The notes: generated from the sequence alone by a model not told the origin. 64,000 nucleotides of DNA from Poecilobothrus nobilitatus (GCA_947095535.1 OX352774.1:66278416-66342415); one strand, 5' to 3'; counted from the stretch's first letter, positions 1 to 14,109 are shown. Program-made: numbers and translations.

Positions 1-2284
1 TTATTGTTTATAAAGGTACTTAAAATTATTTTAAAAACATTTATATACAGTAAAGGCAATATAAGTTCAGATTGGTTTTTTTTATATTATTAGGAAATGT
101 TGTTAAGCTTTAATTTTTAAACACAGAATTAATCTTATTACGTGTGTCGAATAATGAGATATATAGACTAACTACTTATGAATTTTCTTGAAAAAAATAA
201 ATAAAATTAAGAAGTACGATTTAATACGAATTTGAAAAGAAAATATCAATCTTTATTTTAAAAATTTTATAAATTAAATGAAGTGAGGTACGCATAGAGC
301 GATAATATTCTATAATATACTGTATAGTAGAGCGATAATATTTAGAGGTAAGTGAAATAAATGGAGGTTCCCAATTTTAAGTTCTACATCAAATAATCAG
401 AAATACATATTTATAAAAGTGAACTGCTGTAATGCAATATAACATTAAGTTGGAAGAATGTTTTCGTATAATATATTTAAATTCGTACGAGTATATATTT
501 TTTTCCATATTTTCCGCGATGAATTTATGACACTGTATAGTTATTTAAAATATTATTGTTACATGTGAAAGTATATTAGGGCTATATTGTTATCGTGGTA
601 AGCTTATGATCTTAGCTTATCGGATATTATGTATCTGAAACAAAACAAAAAGTGTAAAGTATTTATTATACGTATTATTGTACGTTGAATTTTAAACGTT
701 AAAAAACATTAAAACTAAAAATATAAAAATAGTACCATAACTTCGGCATCTACGAAGGTAGAAAAGATAAAATTTAAGTATTTAATAGTATTATACAATA
801 TCCTAATATTATATAGATATGCTATGGAGTAACTATTTAATAATATTTTCGAATTTTTTTAACACTGTGTTTATTTTCTTTTTTATATTTACAAATGCCG
901 TCTATCTGTCGAAACATAACATACTCTTCGATACTATAATTTTTCTGTCGTCTGCCATATTTATGATTTGAAATTGAACAAGTAAATTAAAATTTTTTTT
1001 CTGCAACTGTATAATTGTATAAATTTTATATAAAGGAAAATCAAATAAGTGTAAAAAGGTAAGGAAAAAGGGACTGTCTTTATATTACTATTAATCAGGA
1101 CGACTATCCCTTTTTTTTTTTTTACCCCCACTACATTTTGGTATAGCTGTTTTCTTTAAACCAGTATTTATCTGTTATAAATGGAGTGAGTATTACTAAA
1201 AATATTTTTCTATATAATATAGACGATAACTTTATTATGAGGGCTATTTTAGAAGAATGGTGATTATGATGATGATAATTATTTAATGATTTTCTTAATT
1301 TTCTAGATAAAAGTTAAAAACAAAAAAAAAAAAATAGAAAGAAAATATTTTAAAGCTTAAATTCTTAATAAAGTGATAAATTTGAAAGAAAAAAAGTACA
1401 TAGCTATATTTTGGTTTTTTTTTTTTTGTAAAGATATCTTAATTTCTTAATTATTTTCTTAAAGATCGTTATTAAAGTTGAGTTATGCTAGGGAAAAAGG
1501 TTAAAATGTATGTTATACATATATACATATTTATATGTATGACACTTTTTGAATAGTTTAAATATAATTTTAATTTTTTCAGATATTTTAATAATTATTT
1601 TTTAAAAGTTCCACTTAAGGATATAAATTACTGTTAAAATTGATGTCATTTAAAACAGAAATATTTTTTAATTAATTAACTCAGAAAGCTTTTAAAATTT
1701 AAAATTATAATTAAAATAAACGTTTAAATTAAAGAGAATTAAAAATTGCTTTTTGTTTAAAATGACATTTCATTAAATGAAATAAAGTAATTCCTTAATT
1801 TACACACAGTATTTTAATTAAATAGAATTGTTTTGATATAAATTTTAAATTTAAAAAAAAAAATTTATAGAATTAATTCGGAAAATTTTGCGGAGAACGT
1901 ATTTACCGTGTAAATCTAGGATTGAGTGTATATAAGAAAAAAAACGGGACATAATATTCTACATCAGCAGATTGCTATATCTGCTTCGAAAAAATAATTG
2001 CTTTTAACAAATACTGCCAAAACTTAGAATAATTGCCGTAGGAGAGTACCTAATTAAGGAAATGGTTATTAAATCTTAAAATTTGTATTTATGGTCCGTT
2101 ATCAGCAAATGTATTTTGTATGAAACGCATAAATCATTGAATCACCAATAGAAGAGAAACCGTCAAGACAAAATGATTACCAATAGTACTAAGCGTTGTA
2201 AAATAATAGTGCTGGCCAATAAATTAAAAACCTTTTAAAAAAAAATGATTTTTGTAACAGCTAAGCTAAGCCAAAGAGCAAGAA

Positions 2285-2570
2285 TTAGTTTGTATTTAGC
2301 TAACTACTACACAACAGATAGAAATTCTCCATTTCCAACATTTGCACTTCAAATGAGATTTTCTTAAGGGGTTAAAAAAAAGAGAGATTTATTTATTATT
2401 AGTTTGTATTATATAGTTTGTGAAAAATTAGTTTGTATTTAGCTAACTACTACACAACAGATAGAAATTCTCCATTTCCAACATTTGCACTTCAAATGAG
2501 ATTTTCTTAAGGGGTTAAAAAAAAGAGAGATTTATTTATTATTAGTTTGTATTATATAGTTTGTGAAAAA
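2285..2570. repeat. Perfect 143-bp tandem duplication
   Basis: The unit 2285-2427 is repeated at 2428-2570 with no differences by eye, starting TTAGTTTGTATTTAGC and ending GTTTGTGAAAAA. Identity over the full unit implies a recent duplication or an assembly duplication. No coding content seen. Confidence 0.95.
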
Positions 2571-3328
2571 TGTGAATACAAGAAAAAATGTACTTGATTT
2601 AATTACCGCTACTGTATACACAAGAAAATCATCTACAATCAATGTCTTTTTTTTTTTGTTAAATTGTATTTAAAATTAAAAATTAAATTCATATATCAAA
2701 ATATTGTAAAAATATGAACTTAAATTAAATAGTTTATTTAATAAAAGTATCTATTGAATTAAATAAATCTTGTAACAATATAATAAAGAAAAAAAAAATT
2801 TTGTTTTTTTCTTCTTTTAATTAAAAATAAAATTTATAAGAGATTTATTAATATAATTATAATATAACATATAGATAATTATATTGCAGTAGATATATTC
2901 CAGTATATGATTTATGATATGTTTACTCTTGCATAAATATAAGTTTTTATATTTGAATATTTGAAATTATTTGATAAAATTTCATTTATTTAATTTTTTA
3001 CTTTTAAATTTCACACAGACAGATTTCAATTTGAGTCGTTTTAAAAATGTCTATATTTTTAATTTAAATTATCTTTTCACCACATTTTATTTTAGACTTT
3101 AATCAATAGTATCCCTTCTGGATTCCCTCTTATATCTCTCCGTAGACCGTACATATTATAATCAGTTACTCTACAAGAAGTATAAAAATAAAGTAAAACA
3201 ATTTATGTTTTGAAATTTTTATAATTTTCTGTTTCGATATCATTCGATATATCTAACGTAGATATATTCTTTAATGACTGTTAATGAAATTTAATAACTT
3301 TAAATAATTAATTTAATAAAAAGCTACT

Positions 3329-3490
3329 GAAACCTCGATGACGTAGTGGGAAATAGCGTATAAAATACGCTGAAAATACCGAGAAAGTGTGTGTTCGAAT
3401 TCCAACAAAACAAAATGTATACTATAAATTTTGAGACTAAATCAACCATGGCTTTGACTTTTACAACCTACATTTATTTATTTATTTTTA
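3329..3490 (+). mobile_element. tRNA-derived SINE, diverged copy
   Basis: The head GAAACCTCGATGACGTAGTGGG carries a box A-like stretch. It is followed about 40 nt later by GTGTTCGAATTCC, a good box B. The copy ends in a TTTA-type simple tail near 3470-3490. It resembles the copy at 40646-40750 (CCTCGGTGG.. and GTGTTCGAATTCC) more than those at 27298 and 42934. It cannot fold as a functional tRNA. Confidence 0.65.
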
Positions 3491-4089
3491 TTTTACTTTA
3501 CACGCTACTCAAAGAAAGTATTCTTATACACAGAATATTGTAGGTTTAGGAGTAATGACGAGAGGAATTCGAGGGCAAATAGAATAAGAGGCGAAAATTG
3601 AAAAGTCAATTGGAAACAAATCTGTGCAGATTATTTTTAAAAATATAATAGTCTATATTTTTATCAGAAAGAATCATATTTGATGAAAGCTTATTCCACA
3701 TTTTGACAGTTCTTATAATACATAAGTTTTCATAACCAATTTTGAACTACGTAGGAATTTCCACAATGTAAAAATAGTCAATTAATACCTCCCTTAGTGT
3801 TGCGTTGGAATTGTTTTATGGGAGGCATAGGTATTCTTGATATTAGTTTAATAGAACAAGTATCATTTGTATTTTCATTCGAATTTTGCTTAAACTACAA
3901 CACTACTTTATTTTTCTAAAATTAATTACTATTGACTATGACTATAAGTCAAAATTCTGAAATTTTTTACAATATATAAAATTCGAAATGAATGAATAAA
4001 TTTAATTTATTTTGTTGACTAGTTGACAATCTAGGGTTAATATAAGAAAAATCAAAAAAGAAAAGCAATGAAAATTCTTATTGAATTCA

Positions 4090-7000
4090 TTAAATCTCTT
4101 AGTTTAGTTAAATAAAAAAAACAAAAAAAACAAAAAAAAAAAAAAAAAGAAAATAAATTAAAAACATAAACTAGTTTTGTATTGTAAGTATAACAGAACA
4201 GAATATACTATACGTATAGTACTATTAATATACAAGTACAATTGTATAATATAACATGTATACACGATTACACGAATACAAATTTAATTATTTTCCAAAA
4301 AAGAAAAAAAAAAAAAATTATCAGTGTATTGTAATGTAATGTAAATATTTTTTTTCTTGTTTTTATTAAATTGTTGTTTATTCATGTTAATTTTCATGTT
4401 ATTAATGCAAGTGTATGAGAAAAATTATTGTTGTGATTTTACAAAACTTTGTTTATTAAATTCTTAATTTTTTTTTTTTTATATAAATTTTTATTATTTT
4501 TTCTTAAGTTTTTCTAAGTTAATTGATTTTAGAATAAACAGGAAAAAAATAAATTTAATTAAATATAAAATGTAAAAAAAATGTATTTTATTATAAAAAT
4601 TTTTATTAATTTATGAAATTGAATGGAATTTACTCAGAAATTGAAATTTCTATTAATTTCCCACGCGAATTAATAGTTTAAATTTTATTTTTTGAAAATT
4701 TTCAATAATTATAAATATAAAAAAAAACTTCTTATACTAAAATTAGCTTTTAAAGAAAAAAAAATATATAAAATGTTTTTAATCATATACTAACAGATTA
4801 ATTTTGTTTTAAATCGTCTTAAAAGAAAACTTGAGATATTGGCACAATAATTTGTTATTTTTTCTTGTCATATCATTATCGTTACCATATTTAATTATTT
4901 ACAATATTGTTGCTGTCAAACATATATTATTAAAAAAAAAGTTTATTATATTAAAAAAACAATTATTAATATATAATATTAATATTAAAAAAAAAAAACT
5001 ATAATAGTCAATATATATACCTATAGTCTATTAACTATAAAAAATCATGTTTTTAGTGACTTTGAATTAAAAGTGCACGGATATCTTAATAAATATAAAA
5101 AAAATAGGTAATTAATACATACTATCTATGTAGTAGTAATAAATAATATGTTGTATAAAATAATATACTATATATACCATTATCATAATTTTTAATATAA
5201 TAATTAAAGATTGTGTACAGTAGAACTCACGACAAAATAAACTTCTTTGTTTGATTTAGTGTTAAGTGGACATTTTTTTTGTTTTTATTTTAAAGGGTTA
5301 ATTTTTAAAGACTCCATAAATTAAATTGAAAGTAAATTTAAAGAAACAGCAGTAAATGAAAATGAAAATTTTTGATATTATTGAATTATATCGAAAAAAT
5401 TAAAATATAAAACCTATTATATTGTTATAAATCATTGCAATAAAAAACATAAGTTGAAGCTGTGTAGTAAAATCAAAATTTTGAAAATGCAATAAAAACT
5501 GATTATCAATAATGGGATTTTTATAAATAATTACAATTAATCCTAAAAAATAAAAACAAATGGAAAAACATTACAAAATTATAATTATTTAATATATATA
5601 ACACAATCGAAAAATATTAATTAATTAATAACATTACAACTGACAATCTGTAACATTTCGAATATTCATCATAAGGATTAATGTTGCCATCTATCGAATT
5701 TCAAGCGAATTTCTTATTGTAATACCCCCGAAAAAAGAATAGAAATTTTTGTTTTTTTGAAAATATATATTTTTATATTATATGTATATTGTAATTTTGG
5801 AAATAAATTATTTTAAAATCGATTATAAACAGACCCTTTTTAAAAATGACTTTTCAAGAGAAATTTTTACTATTTTCGGCCATTCCTGTCAACTTTTTGT
5901 CTTACAAAATTCGGTAATAAATTATAAAATAAATGTGGGAGATTCGCATAAGAATAGTTATATTGCAATTAAAAATTATTATAAGAAAATATCTCAGTTG
6001 GTTTAAAATTGTAATATTTTCAGTAAATCAATTTTCAGAAGCAAATGATAACAATTTTTAATTATTAGAACAAAAGAGAATAAAAGTTTTCGGTATTAAA
6101 TTATATATCAGTATTGTTTCGGTTTAAAAATAAGAGCCAACTATATTTTAACATATAATCAATTATATACTTTTAAATTTTAGGCTGAACAGGAATAATT
6201 CAAATTTTCTTTTAAATTTTAAATCCGCAGTATAAAAATTAACTAACTTAAAGGTTAATACTTTTGTATATTTTGTATTTTTTAGATTTTAGTTAGTCTG
6301 TTCATTCGAAAAATACTATGTTACATTTCATTTTTCTTTTTTTTTCTGGATTTTCTTAAATAATTTTTACTTTAAAGTACTTTGTATAAAAATTAAAATG
6401 AAATATTTTTATTTGCGTAATCATAAATTAGAAATTCTTTTAACTAAAGTATTAAAACAAACTTATTTTGAATATAACTAACTATAATCGAAATTTTGAT
6501 TTAAAATACAAGGTAAATTACGCAAAATCAATTCAGATTAAAATAAAATATGTAATTTGAAATTAATTGTACAAGTTCACATGAAAAGAACTTACCCGAA
6601 CCCTTCTTATTTCCATAAAATTGAGAAAAACTTAAGAAATTTACTTATAAATTTCGAGAGTTGTATAAAGTTTTGTTTCGATGTAGTTTAAAGCAGATTC
6701 TACTGTACATAAATGTATGTTAATTAAATAGCGCGAACAAGTTGTGACATACTACGTATTAGTATACTAGTGATACTACATATTCTGTATGGTGTAATTC
6801 AAAATATTATTAATTAAAAAAAGATTTTTTTCTTGTTTTTGCTAATTAAGAAAAAAAAAAAAAGCAAATTTTTTTGGTAAAAGTTCATCAAAAATAAAAA
6901 AAAAAAAAAACAAATAAGATAATAAATTATTTTTCTATGAAACTCAATTTTCTATTTATACAGTATTTGATTTACATGGTTTTGCTTTCACGCGATTTTT

Positions 7001-7640
7001 TCAATACCTAACTAATTTACTAAAAAAAAAAAACCAGGATTTTTATATTTATGAATGTTTCGTTTTGTTTAAACACGGTTCCATTTTACACTATTTTTGT
7101 AAAAAACGAGGAAAATTATTGTTTTTTTTTTGTTGTTTATTTTAAACATTTTTTTTATTATTATTTTAAGCAGGAAATTAATGTACATATAACAAAATAT
7201 ACATACTAAAATATTTTCTGTAATTTTATTGTTTTATTGTATGTATGCATGTATGTTTTTATTTATATTTGCACAAAAAATGCTAAAACATTTTCTAATA
7301 ATATAAGTAGGTATATAATATGTATATATTCCAAAAAAAATATATATATATGTTAAATAAAAAAAAAATTATATATATTAATAATTAAAATAAATCAACT
7401 CTTTAAGCATAGGAAAATGGGATACAAGTGAAAATGAAATGAAAAATGGGATATTTAAAAACAAAAATAAAAAAAAAAAAAAACTAAAATTAAACAAAAA
7501 AAAAAATACACAAACATAACAAACATGAAAATAAAATATTAGTTTTAATTATCTATCATTTGTAAAGGATTTTTTTTTTTTAACTATTTTTTACTGTTAT
7601 TATTATTATTTTTATTATTATTATTAATTATGTTTTTTAA
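4090..7640. other. A/T-rich intron, no features seen
   Basis: Long A and T runs (4106-4150, 6848-6864, 6896-6911) and TA-rich patches (7337-7370). The 74-codon open frame at 5782-6006 has composition like its surroundings and no recognisable motif. Confidence 0.6.
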
Positions 7641-7642
7641 TT

Positions 7643-7651
7643 ACTTACCCT
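7643..7651 (-). promoter_or_regulatory. 5' splice site of the RRM2 exon
   Basis: Minus strand AAGG|GTAAGT, GT at 7648-7647, a perfect consensus donor. The exon ends in phase 1 after SSK. Confidence 0.9.
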
Positions 7652-7774
7652 TGCTGGAACCGTCTGGTCCTCGTAATATTGTACACTCTTCAATTGTTCC
7701 GAATGGGTTGAATAATTGTCTTACATCGTCCTCCGTTTGTTGTTTACTAAGCATGCCAACGAATAGTTTTCGAT
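7649..7774 (-). CDS. bru3: bru3-like internal exon: first half of RRM2
   Basis: With the G carried over from the 49-nt exon, this 126-nt exon reads D, then 41 codons from RKLFVGML to PDGSSK, then one base. KLFVGML is RNP2 (beta 1) of RRM2. [15 protein letters not shown] is helix 1, and [16 protein letters not shown] covers beta 2 and the loop before RNP1. The exon stops just before RNP1 (G-CAFV-type), which must be in the next exon outside the window. Splice sites are TTCTTCAATTTAG|ATCGA and AAGG|GTAAGT. There are no stops or frameshifts, and base composition is clearly richer in G+C than the surroundings. The RGPDGSSKG loop points to the bru3/CELF3-6 type. It provides half of an RNA-binding domain that would contact U/G-rich RNA. 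Confidence 0.93.
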
Positions 7775-7815
7775 CTAAATTGAAGAAAAATATAAAAGAA
7801 AAAATGTGGAAAAAA
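7775..7815 (-). promoter_or_regulatory. 3' splice site of the RRM2 exon
   Basis: Minus strand: a T/C-rich tract ending TTTTTCTTCAATTTAG before ATCGAAAACT, AG at 7776-7775. Spliced to the preceding G it gives codon GAT (Asp) and the family sequence DRKLFVGML. Confidence 0.85.
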
Positions 7816-8030
7816 ATAAGAAACTAAAACACAAAAAATCACAATAATGAAAATGAGAAGAATGAAATAGTACAAAACAAAAAAAAAAAAAAAAACAAAA
7901 CAAAACAAAACAAAGATTACAAAAAAAAATAAATTATATAAAAAATCAAAAAAAAAAAAAAAAAACAAAACTACAAATTGAAACACAAAAAAAAAAAGAC
8001 AAAAACAAAAACAAAAATCTATATATTTAT
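7779..8030 (-). promoter_or_regulatory. U-rich, UUUUG-repeat tract before the RRM2 exon
   Basis: On the transcribed (minus) strand about 250 nt upstream of the RRM2 exon is almost pure T with G or C interruptions. It includes GTTTTGTTTTGTTTTG (plus 7890-7915, an AAAAC repeat) and GTTTTTGTTTTTGTTTTTG (about 8000-8020). It acts at least as a long polypyrimidine tract. Because Bruno/CELF proteins bind U/G-rich RNA it could also be a self-binding site, but that part is inference. Confidence 0.5.
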
Positions 8031-11000
8031 TATAAAATAATATAAGAAAAAAAAAAAATCAAAAACAGAGTAACAGAAATTTTGTTGCAGGAATGATCTC
8101 ACAAAAATTATACAAATACATACTATGGTACATAATACAATATAATATATTTATATATATGTATTCATACGTTTTTTTTTTTTTTTTTGTTAAAAGAAAA
8201 CAACAAAAAAAAAAAAAACAAAAATAAAACAAAAAAAAAAACTTCCAAAAATAAATTTTGTTTACATAAAAGCGCAGTAAATACAGTAAACATAAGAAGA
8301 AACAAACTGTTAGAAATCAAACAAGAAAAGAAAACTAAAATTATCGAAAAAAAAAAAGAAAATTATAAAAGGAGAAAAATTAACAAATAAAAAAAAAAAA
8401 TTGATTATTATATGAATATTATATATATTTATATATTTCTCCAGCAGATGTCGATATTTGAATGAAATGAAGTATAAAAATACAACAAATAATCAAAAAT
8501 AAAATGTAAAATAAGAAAAAAAAAAATACAAGTAATGTTAAAAATAATTCTTTTCTTTTGTTTTTATTTTTTTCATTTTATTAAAAAGAAAAAAAAAATT
8601 TGCATATAGAAAATTTTTCATGAAAAATATTGCACATTGCATGTATATATGTTATATATTATATCGTATGTATATTTGTTTTTTTTGTTTTTTATTTTTG
8701 TAAATCTTAAAAGACTAAAATCTTGAAAAATTATACGCAAATTTCGAATAATTTTGTATTTCATATTAAAAAAAAAACAGGTTCTTTTGTAAAGGAGTGC
8801 TGTTATTTTGTTTTTTTTTTTCTCTTTTTTTATGCAACCACAAATTATTAAATTTAATACATATGTATATCATATTGGGGCACTGAAATTCTTTGTAAAA
8901 ATTCCCCCCGTTTTAATGTACAATATTTGGAAGGACTGACTATTGCGTAATAATGAAAATACAGAAATATTATTGTAAAAGTTACACAATATTCTCTTTG
9001 CTCTTCTAATTTTTCTAATTATTCAAAATCATATTATTATCATTCACAAAATCATAGACAGAGAGGTTCTGAAAAAATTTTTACGGTTATACCTTATAAT
9101 TGTATAAGATTATACATTCATCGAGTTGGTTGATACAACTTCCATATATTAATGGGCATCGCACCAACTAAGAACAACTTATGTTATATTCTATACCAAT
9201 TACCAGTATAACTCTCGTCTTTGTTAAAAAAAAATTACAAACCACTATATATCTCTCCCATATTTACAGTTGTGGTGTTTTGGAAGCGAATATCAGTGAT
9301 TTATGTCAACCTTTAATTAACTAAACATAACCATTTTTTTTGTAAAAAACCAAATAATCAGTTAAAAAGTTCTTGGTAAAAAAGTTTACTGTTGAGACAT
9401 AAGGAATAAGACGTTTATGTAAATTTTTGTTGTAACCAGCTGTACAAATTAAACTGGTATTCTTATGCATGTCCTGTATTTCACCCTCACGATATTCTTA
9501 TGTAATGAAATATCTCTACTCTTTTACTTTCATATTTTTATGTTTTCATATAATATTTTCTAATTGTTTTTTTTTTTTATTAATTTTTACACCAATTTTC
9601 TGAAACTTTTAAATCAGTTTTCTGGGAACTACACCTATGTGGTTTTTATTTGAGTAGCTGACATAGTTACAATATATTATTTAAATTATGTACAAATAAA
9701 TTTAAACTAAATAACTAATTACATATTATAATTTAAATATTTTAATAAATGCATGCGTATAATATATACATACATACATACATATGTATAGTATTCTATG
9801 ATTTATTATGTCAAGATTTTATAAAATTTTAAGATAAATATGTGATGTTCCTGCTTTTTTTTTTTTATTTTTCATCTATATAGCTAATACAATACAAACA
9901 TACATACTTACATAATTATATATATACACATATTTTTACATACGAATTATTATACATATGTTTTTATTTCTTCTTATTATTTTTGTTATTATTTCATTCC
10001 AATGAATCGATAAATTTAGACATTTTACAATAAAAAAAAAAAAAAAAATAAAAAATTATAATGCAAGAAAAAATTCTAATTTCCAATATAATAAAAAAAA
10101 AAAAAAAAACCAAAATTGTTTTTGTTTTTTTTTTTATTTTTATTTTTATTTTTAATTATAGAGAGGCAACAATAACAATATATAAATGGTATTAAAAAAT
10201 TGCTAAAAATAAGTAACATTGGCAACACTCACATTGAAAGCAATTAATACAAAACAGAAGGTGGTGGCGTTGTTGGTGTTTTTTTTTTTTTTTTTTTTTT
10301 TTGAATATTTTGTTGTTGATTTATGTTTTCGTTTTTTTAATTTTGATTTTGTTTTGGTTTTCTATTTTTCTTTTGTTTATTTTGTGATTTGTTTTTGTTT
10401 TTTTTTTTTAATGATTAGCCTATTGCGAAAATTTCAACATTTCTGAAATAACATATTTTGGAAAATAATTTTTATTTGTTTGAATATATTAAAATTTTTT
10501 TTGTTATTTTTTTTTTTTCAACATATTTTACATATAGTGTACAATATAAGTGTATAAATCTATATACCTATATATATATATAAATATGTATATTTCATGA
10601 AAAATAATTTTTATTATACATTAATGTTTTTTTTTTGTAAACCCCATACATATATGGATAAATAAATATATGGATAATAAATATATATAATATATAAATT
10701 TTATTTATGTATATATATATCAGTATATAAATAATGTTAAGTTAATAGATATTTAATAGCATATAATATTTAAATTAGAACGATTGCAATGCGTATTCCA
10801 GATTTTTAATACTTAAATTTTTATTTTTGCATAATAACTTCTAATGACTTTTAATTTTTAGGGAAAATTTAATTTTTCATTCAATGTAAGTACTTTTCGC
10901 ACAATGTATTTTCTTTTATTTTTTTTTTGTTGTATTAGAAATTTGGAAAATTTTAAAATAAGTAAAATATTATTAATTGGGGGGATTTAGTATATAATTC

Positions 11001-11718
11001 TGAATTACTAAATTTATATATATACGAGTTACATATAATATAAGTGTATATATTTGTGTTTTTTCAGAAGTCTCAGAAAAGCTCAGAATTTTATAATTTT
11101 ACAGATTTGAAATACCGAATTTTAATACAATGTTTTAATTGGGCCAAGTTTAAAATAGAAAAAAGTACTATTGATGATGGTGATGAATGATGAATGATGG
11201 TTGAGTATAGATGGTATAGTATTATACATTTTTTTTTTTATATGGTTGATAAATACAAAGTGGATCTCTTTATCCTAGAGTATTATAAAATAATGGGATT
11301 GTATTATATTTTTCTTTTTAAATACTTGACAATTAAACTTAATCTTTAGATACTTGACAAATTAGTTTAATTTTTATTTGATTAATTTAGGTAAATGAAT
11401 TTAATGAAAAGGTCTGTTTAATTTATTTTTTGTAGGTAGTTTTCTGGTCATAACTTGCACATAGTTAAACTAGAATTCTTTTAAAGTGACTATTTCAATT
11501 GCAATTACATTCGTTATGTGCATAGATTCATACTTATCGCTAGAAGCGATCTTTCGTTTATTTGCAATTTTAAGTGTTTTGATTAAAGTTGATGACAGGT
11601 TTTTGAAAAATTTTTTCTTTTTATTGCAACACAAATAGTTTAAAATTGGCTACATATATTAAATACTTTGTTTTTGTAAAAGTGATTTATCTATTCTATA
11701 AGAATAAATGGCACTTTT
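8031..11718. other. A/T-rich intron, homopolymer-rich
   Basis: Many A runs (8041-8060, 8380-8400, 10030-10050, 10090-10110) and T runs (8171-8187, 10280-10303), plus TA microsatellites around 10570-10740. No gene or mobile element could be supported. Confidence 0.6.
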
Positions 11719-12620
11719 TATACCCGTACGATAGGATCGGGTATAATAAAATTACTCCTCCGTTTGTAACACCTCGAAATAAGCGAGCTAGATATACCTT
11801 CAAAGGTATGGATCGGATCAGAAAAAAATTCTAAGACTTTTGAGCCATATCCGTCCGTTCGTCCGTCCGTCCGTCAGCACGCTAACTCAAAACTAAGAAA
11901 GCTAGAATCTTGAAATTTACACAAAATATTCTGGGAGTAATTTGTAGGTTCCCTATTTTTTTTGGTTGAGTTTGGATCAAGCCTTAGGGTAGCTCTCGAA
12001 CACCTAACTTTTAGATCCCCACATTTTTTTGCAATAGAGCTATGAAATTTTAACTACTGATAGATCTTACAAAAATATTAATTTTATTTTTAATAACTTT
12101 TTTTTGTAGCCCCACCCGTTACGGAGCTACATCTCCCCAAAGGTTCAAAAAAGCTCTATATTTAAATTGTTATAGCACAAGTTGTATAAGGTATATCTTC
12201 ATTTTGAAAACGCCAAACGATTACTACTTTTATTAGCTTTAAAAGTATATATACAATAAATATATATTTGTGGCATACGGTGTCTTAATTTACCGTTATG
12301 TGAAACTCAAATTTTGCAAAATCCTTCAACCCTTCTATCTTCTAAACGGTTTAAGTTGGAAACTTGAAATTTTGACAGAAGTTAGATCTTTGAAAATAAG
12401 TATGAGTCATTTCAGAAATTTTTTTTGTATCACCCCCCGTTTAGGAGCGGTAAGGGGTCAAAAACTGAAAATTTCCTATTTTTAAACACCTGTAACTTGA
12501 ACACCTGTTAAAATTTTTTCGAAGTAATACACAAAAATTAAAGCTCCAACATTATACTCTTATTTCTGTTAACAACTTTTTTTAATAATATAGGGTTACT
12601 TTATAATTGACGAAAGTGTT
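11719..12620 (+). mobile_element. INE-1/DINE-1-like (Helitron-related) element with 5' end
   Basis: It starts TATACCCG..CGGGTATA, a perfect 8-bp inverted repeat (11719-11726 and 11738-11745). This is followed by CTCCGTTTGTAACACCTCG, a GTCC-repeat block at about 11850-11876, and an AAAGCTAGAATCTTG stretch. This order matches the remembered architecture of Drosophila INE-1/DINE-1. Farther in, AATTTACCGTTATGTGAAA (12291-12309) is the reverse complement of the motif conserved in all longer family copies. The 3' limit is approximate. It has no coding capacity, as expected of a non-autonomous element. Confidence 0.75.
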
Positions 12621-14109
12621 ACTTGATTTTTTCAAATTTTCTAACAAATTTCTTTAACGAATTTTTTCCATTTTGTTTTCCTCGATAATTTGAAATTGTT
12701 GAGGATATAATGCGTAGTACATAAAAATGTAAATAAATAAACAACATAACGGTTGCTTGAAGAATTTTTATTTATATGATATTGATATATATACATACTT
12801 ATATAATATCATGTTTATTTACATATCGTATATGTCACTAGTGAATGAATGATAAGAGTATAGATGTATATTATATAGCGCCGTATTTACATAGATATAT
12901 GTATTTTATTGTACTTATAAGAAATTATTCTGCCAATGGAATATTTAAATATAATATAATATAATATTTAAAATTATATTTACTATTTTGTACTAAGTAA
13001 ATTTAATATACATTTACCGCTTAGTATTAAATGGTACTATAGAATATTTGAAAAAGTTTTGGATTGATAATCGTTATGTGAAAGGTTAGAATCTGCTTTT
13101 GAAGAATGTACATATAAACATATAGTTTGAATATATGTAGAACCCATAGTTCTAGAAATTATAAAATTCACCCAAATTATTTTAAAATACTAAAATATTA
13201 AAAAAATAATATTGTGAGCAGAGTGACAGGCTGTTAACATACTAACGGTTCGTACGGGTATCTAAGAGTTGACAAAGGCAACTGTATTCTTCCTCGTTTT
13301 TTTTTTAAATTGGTTAGATTTTTTTTGTCTGAAAGGATACTAGAGCTATATTTAAAATTTGTTATCGTGCATATCGAAATCGAAAAACATATTGTAGGAT
13401 TATAAAAAAAAAAAAAATTTGAATTCAATTTGAATGGTACATTTTGTAAGGTAAACTTGAATTATATATATACAAGAAAATAAAGTTTTCCTAGAATACA
13501 AAAAAATAATTTATATTATGGTTTGATCATCATTTTAATTTAAAAAAAAAACTTTAAAGAAGATAAAATACTAAAAATATTGGTATAGAAAACAAATAAT
13601 GAAACGATTTTAAAATTTTAATAATATCATGGCTCTTAGTTGTTTAATTTGACAAATATTGAATATTAAATGTTATGATAAAAAAAAAGGATATTACATA
13701 TAATGTTTTGATATCAAAGTAAAAGTCATTTGACCAATAATGAAAAGGATATATGTAATATTTACTTTTATATAAAAATAAATAGACATATTTAGCAATA
13801 ATGTTCTTTAATTTTGATTTATATACCCTTTAGGAATATAAGAGATATTTTCTTTGATATGTTTAATACAACATAATAACTTAATTTTTGTTTTTTGGTT
13901 TTATTATCAAATGTCAAATATTAAAATTTTAAAACAAAATGTCTTATGGATACTTGTTTTATATTAAAATGAAAATATTAAAATGTTGATGTTATTTTTT
14001 TAGATTTGTTACAAGTTCTTATAAATCATTCTTAGGTGGGGGGAAGTAGTCGTATAGATTAATATATTATAATATAATTAAATAAAAAATAAGTATAAAT
14101 ATCATATAA
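12621..14109. other. A/T-rich intron, no features seen
   Basis: TA-rich patches and A runs only; nothing with protein-like composition or terminal repeats was recognised. Confidence 0.55.

Larger units (their letters stand above)
1..7648 (-). other. bru3: 5'-most part of the intron following the RRM2 exon
   Basis: A/T-rich intron beginning with GTAAGT at 7648 on the minus strand and leaving the window. It contains a 143-bp tandem duplication (2285) and a SINE (3329). The rest (1-2284, 2571-3328, 3491-7640) shows only A/T runs such as the A-rich stretch at 4106-4150 and TA-rich patches; I see no gene there. Confidence 0.8.

Noticed and set aside
6585..6605. Extra donor site (GGGTAAGTTC on the minus strand)
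   Set aside because: No acceptor, polypyrimidine tract or coding-like sequence precedes it, so it cannot be supported as an exon end or recursive site.
7630..7827. 65-codon plus-strand frame across the RRM2 exon
   Set aside because: Antisense shadow of the exon.
7747..7986. 79-codon minus-strand frame overlapping the RRM2 exon
   Set aside because: It is a chance reading of the exon in a wrong frame plus the upstream T tract (mostly Phe); the real frame is set by RRM2 similarity and the splice sites.
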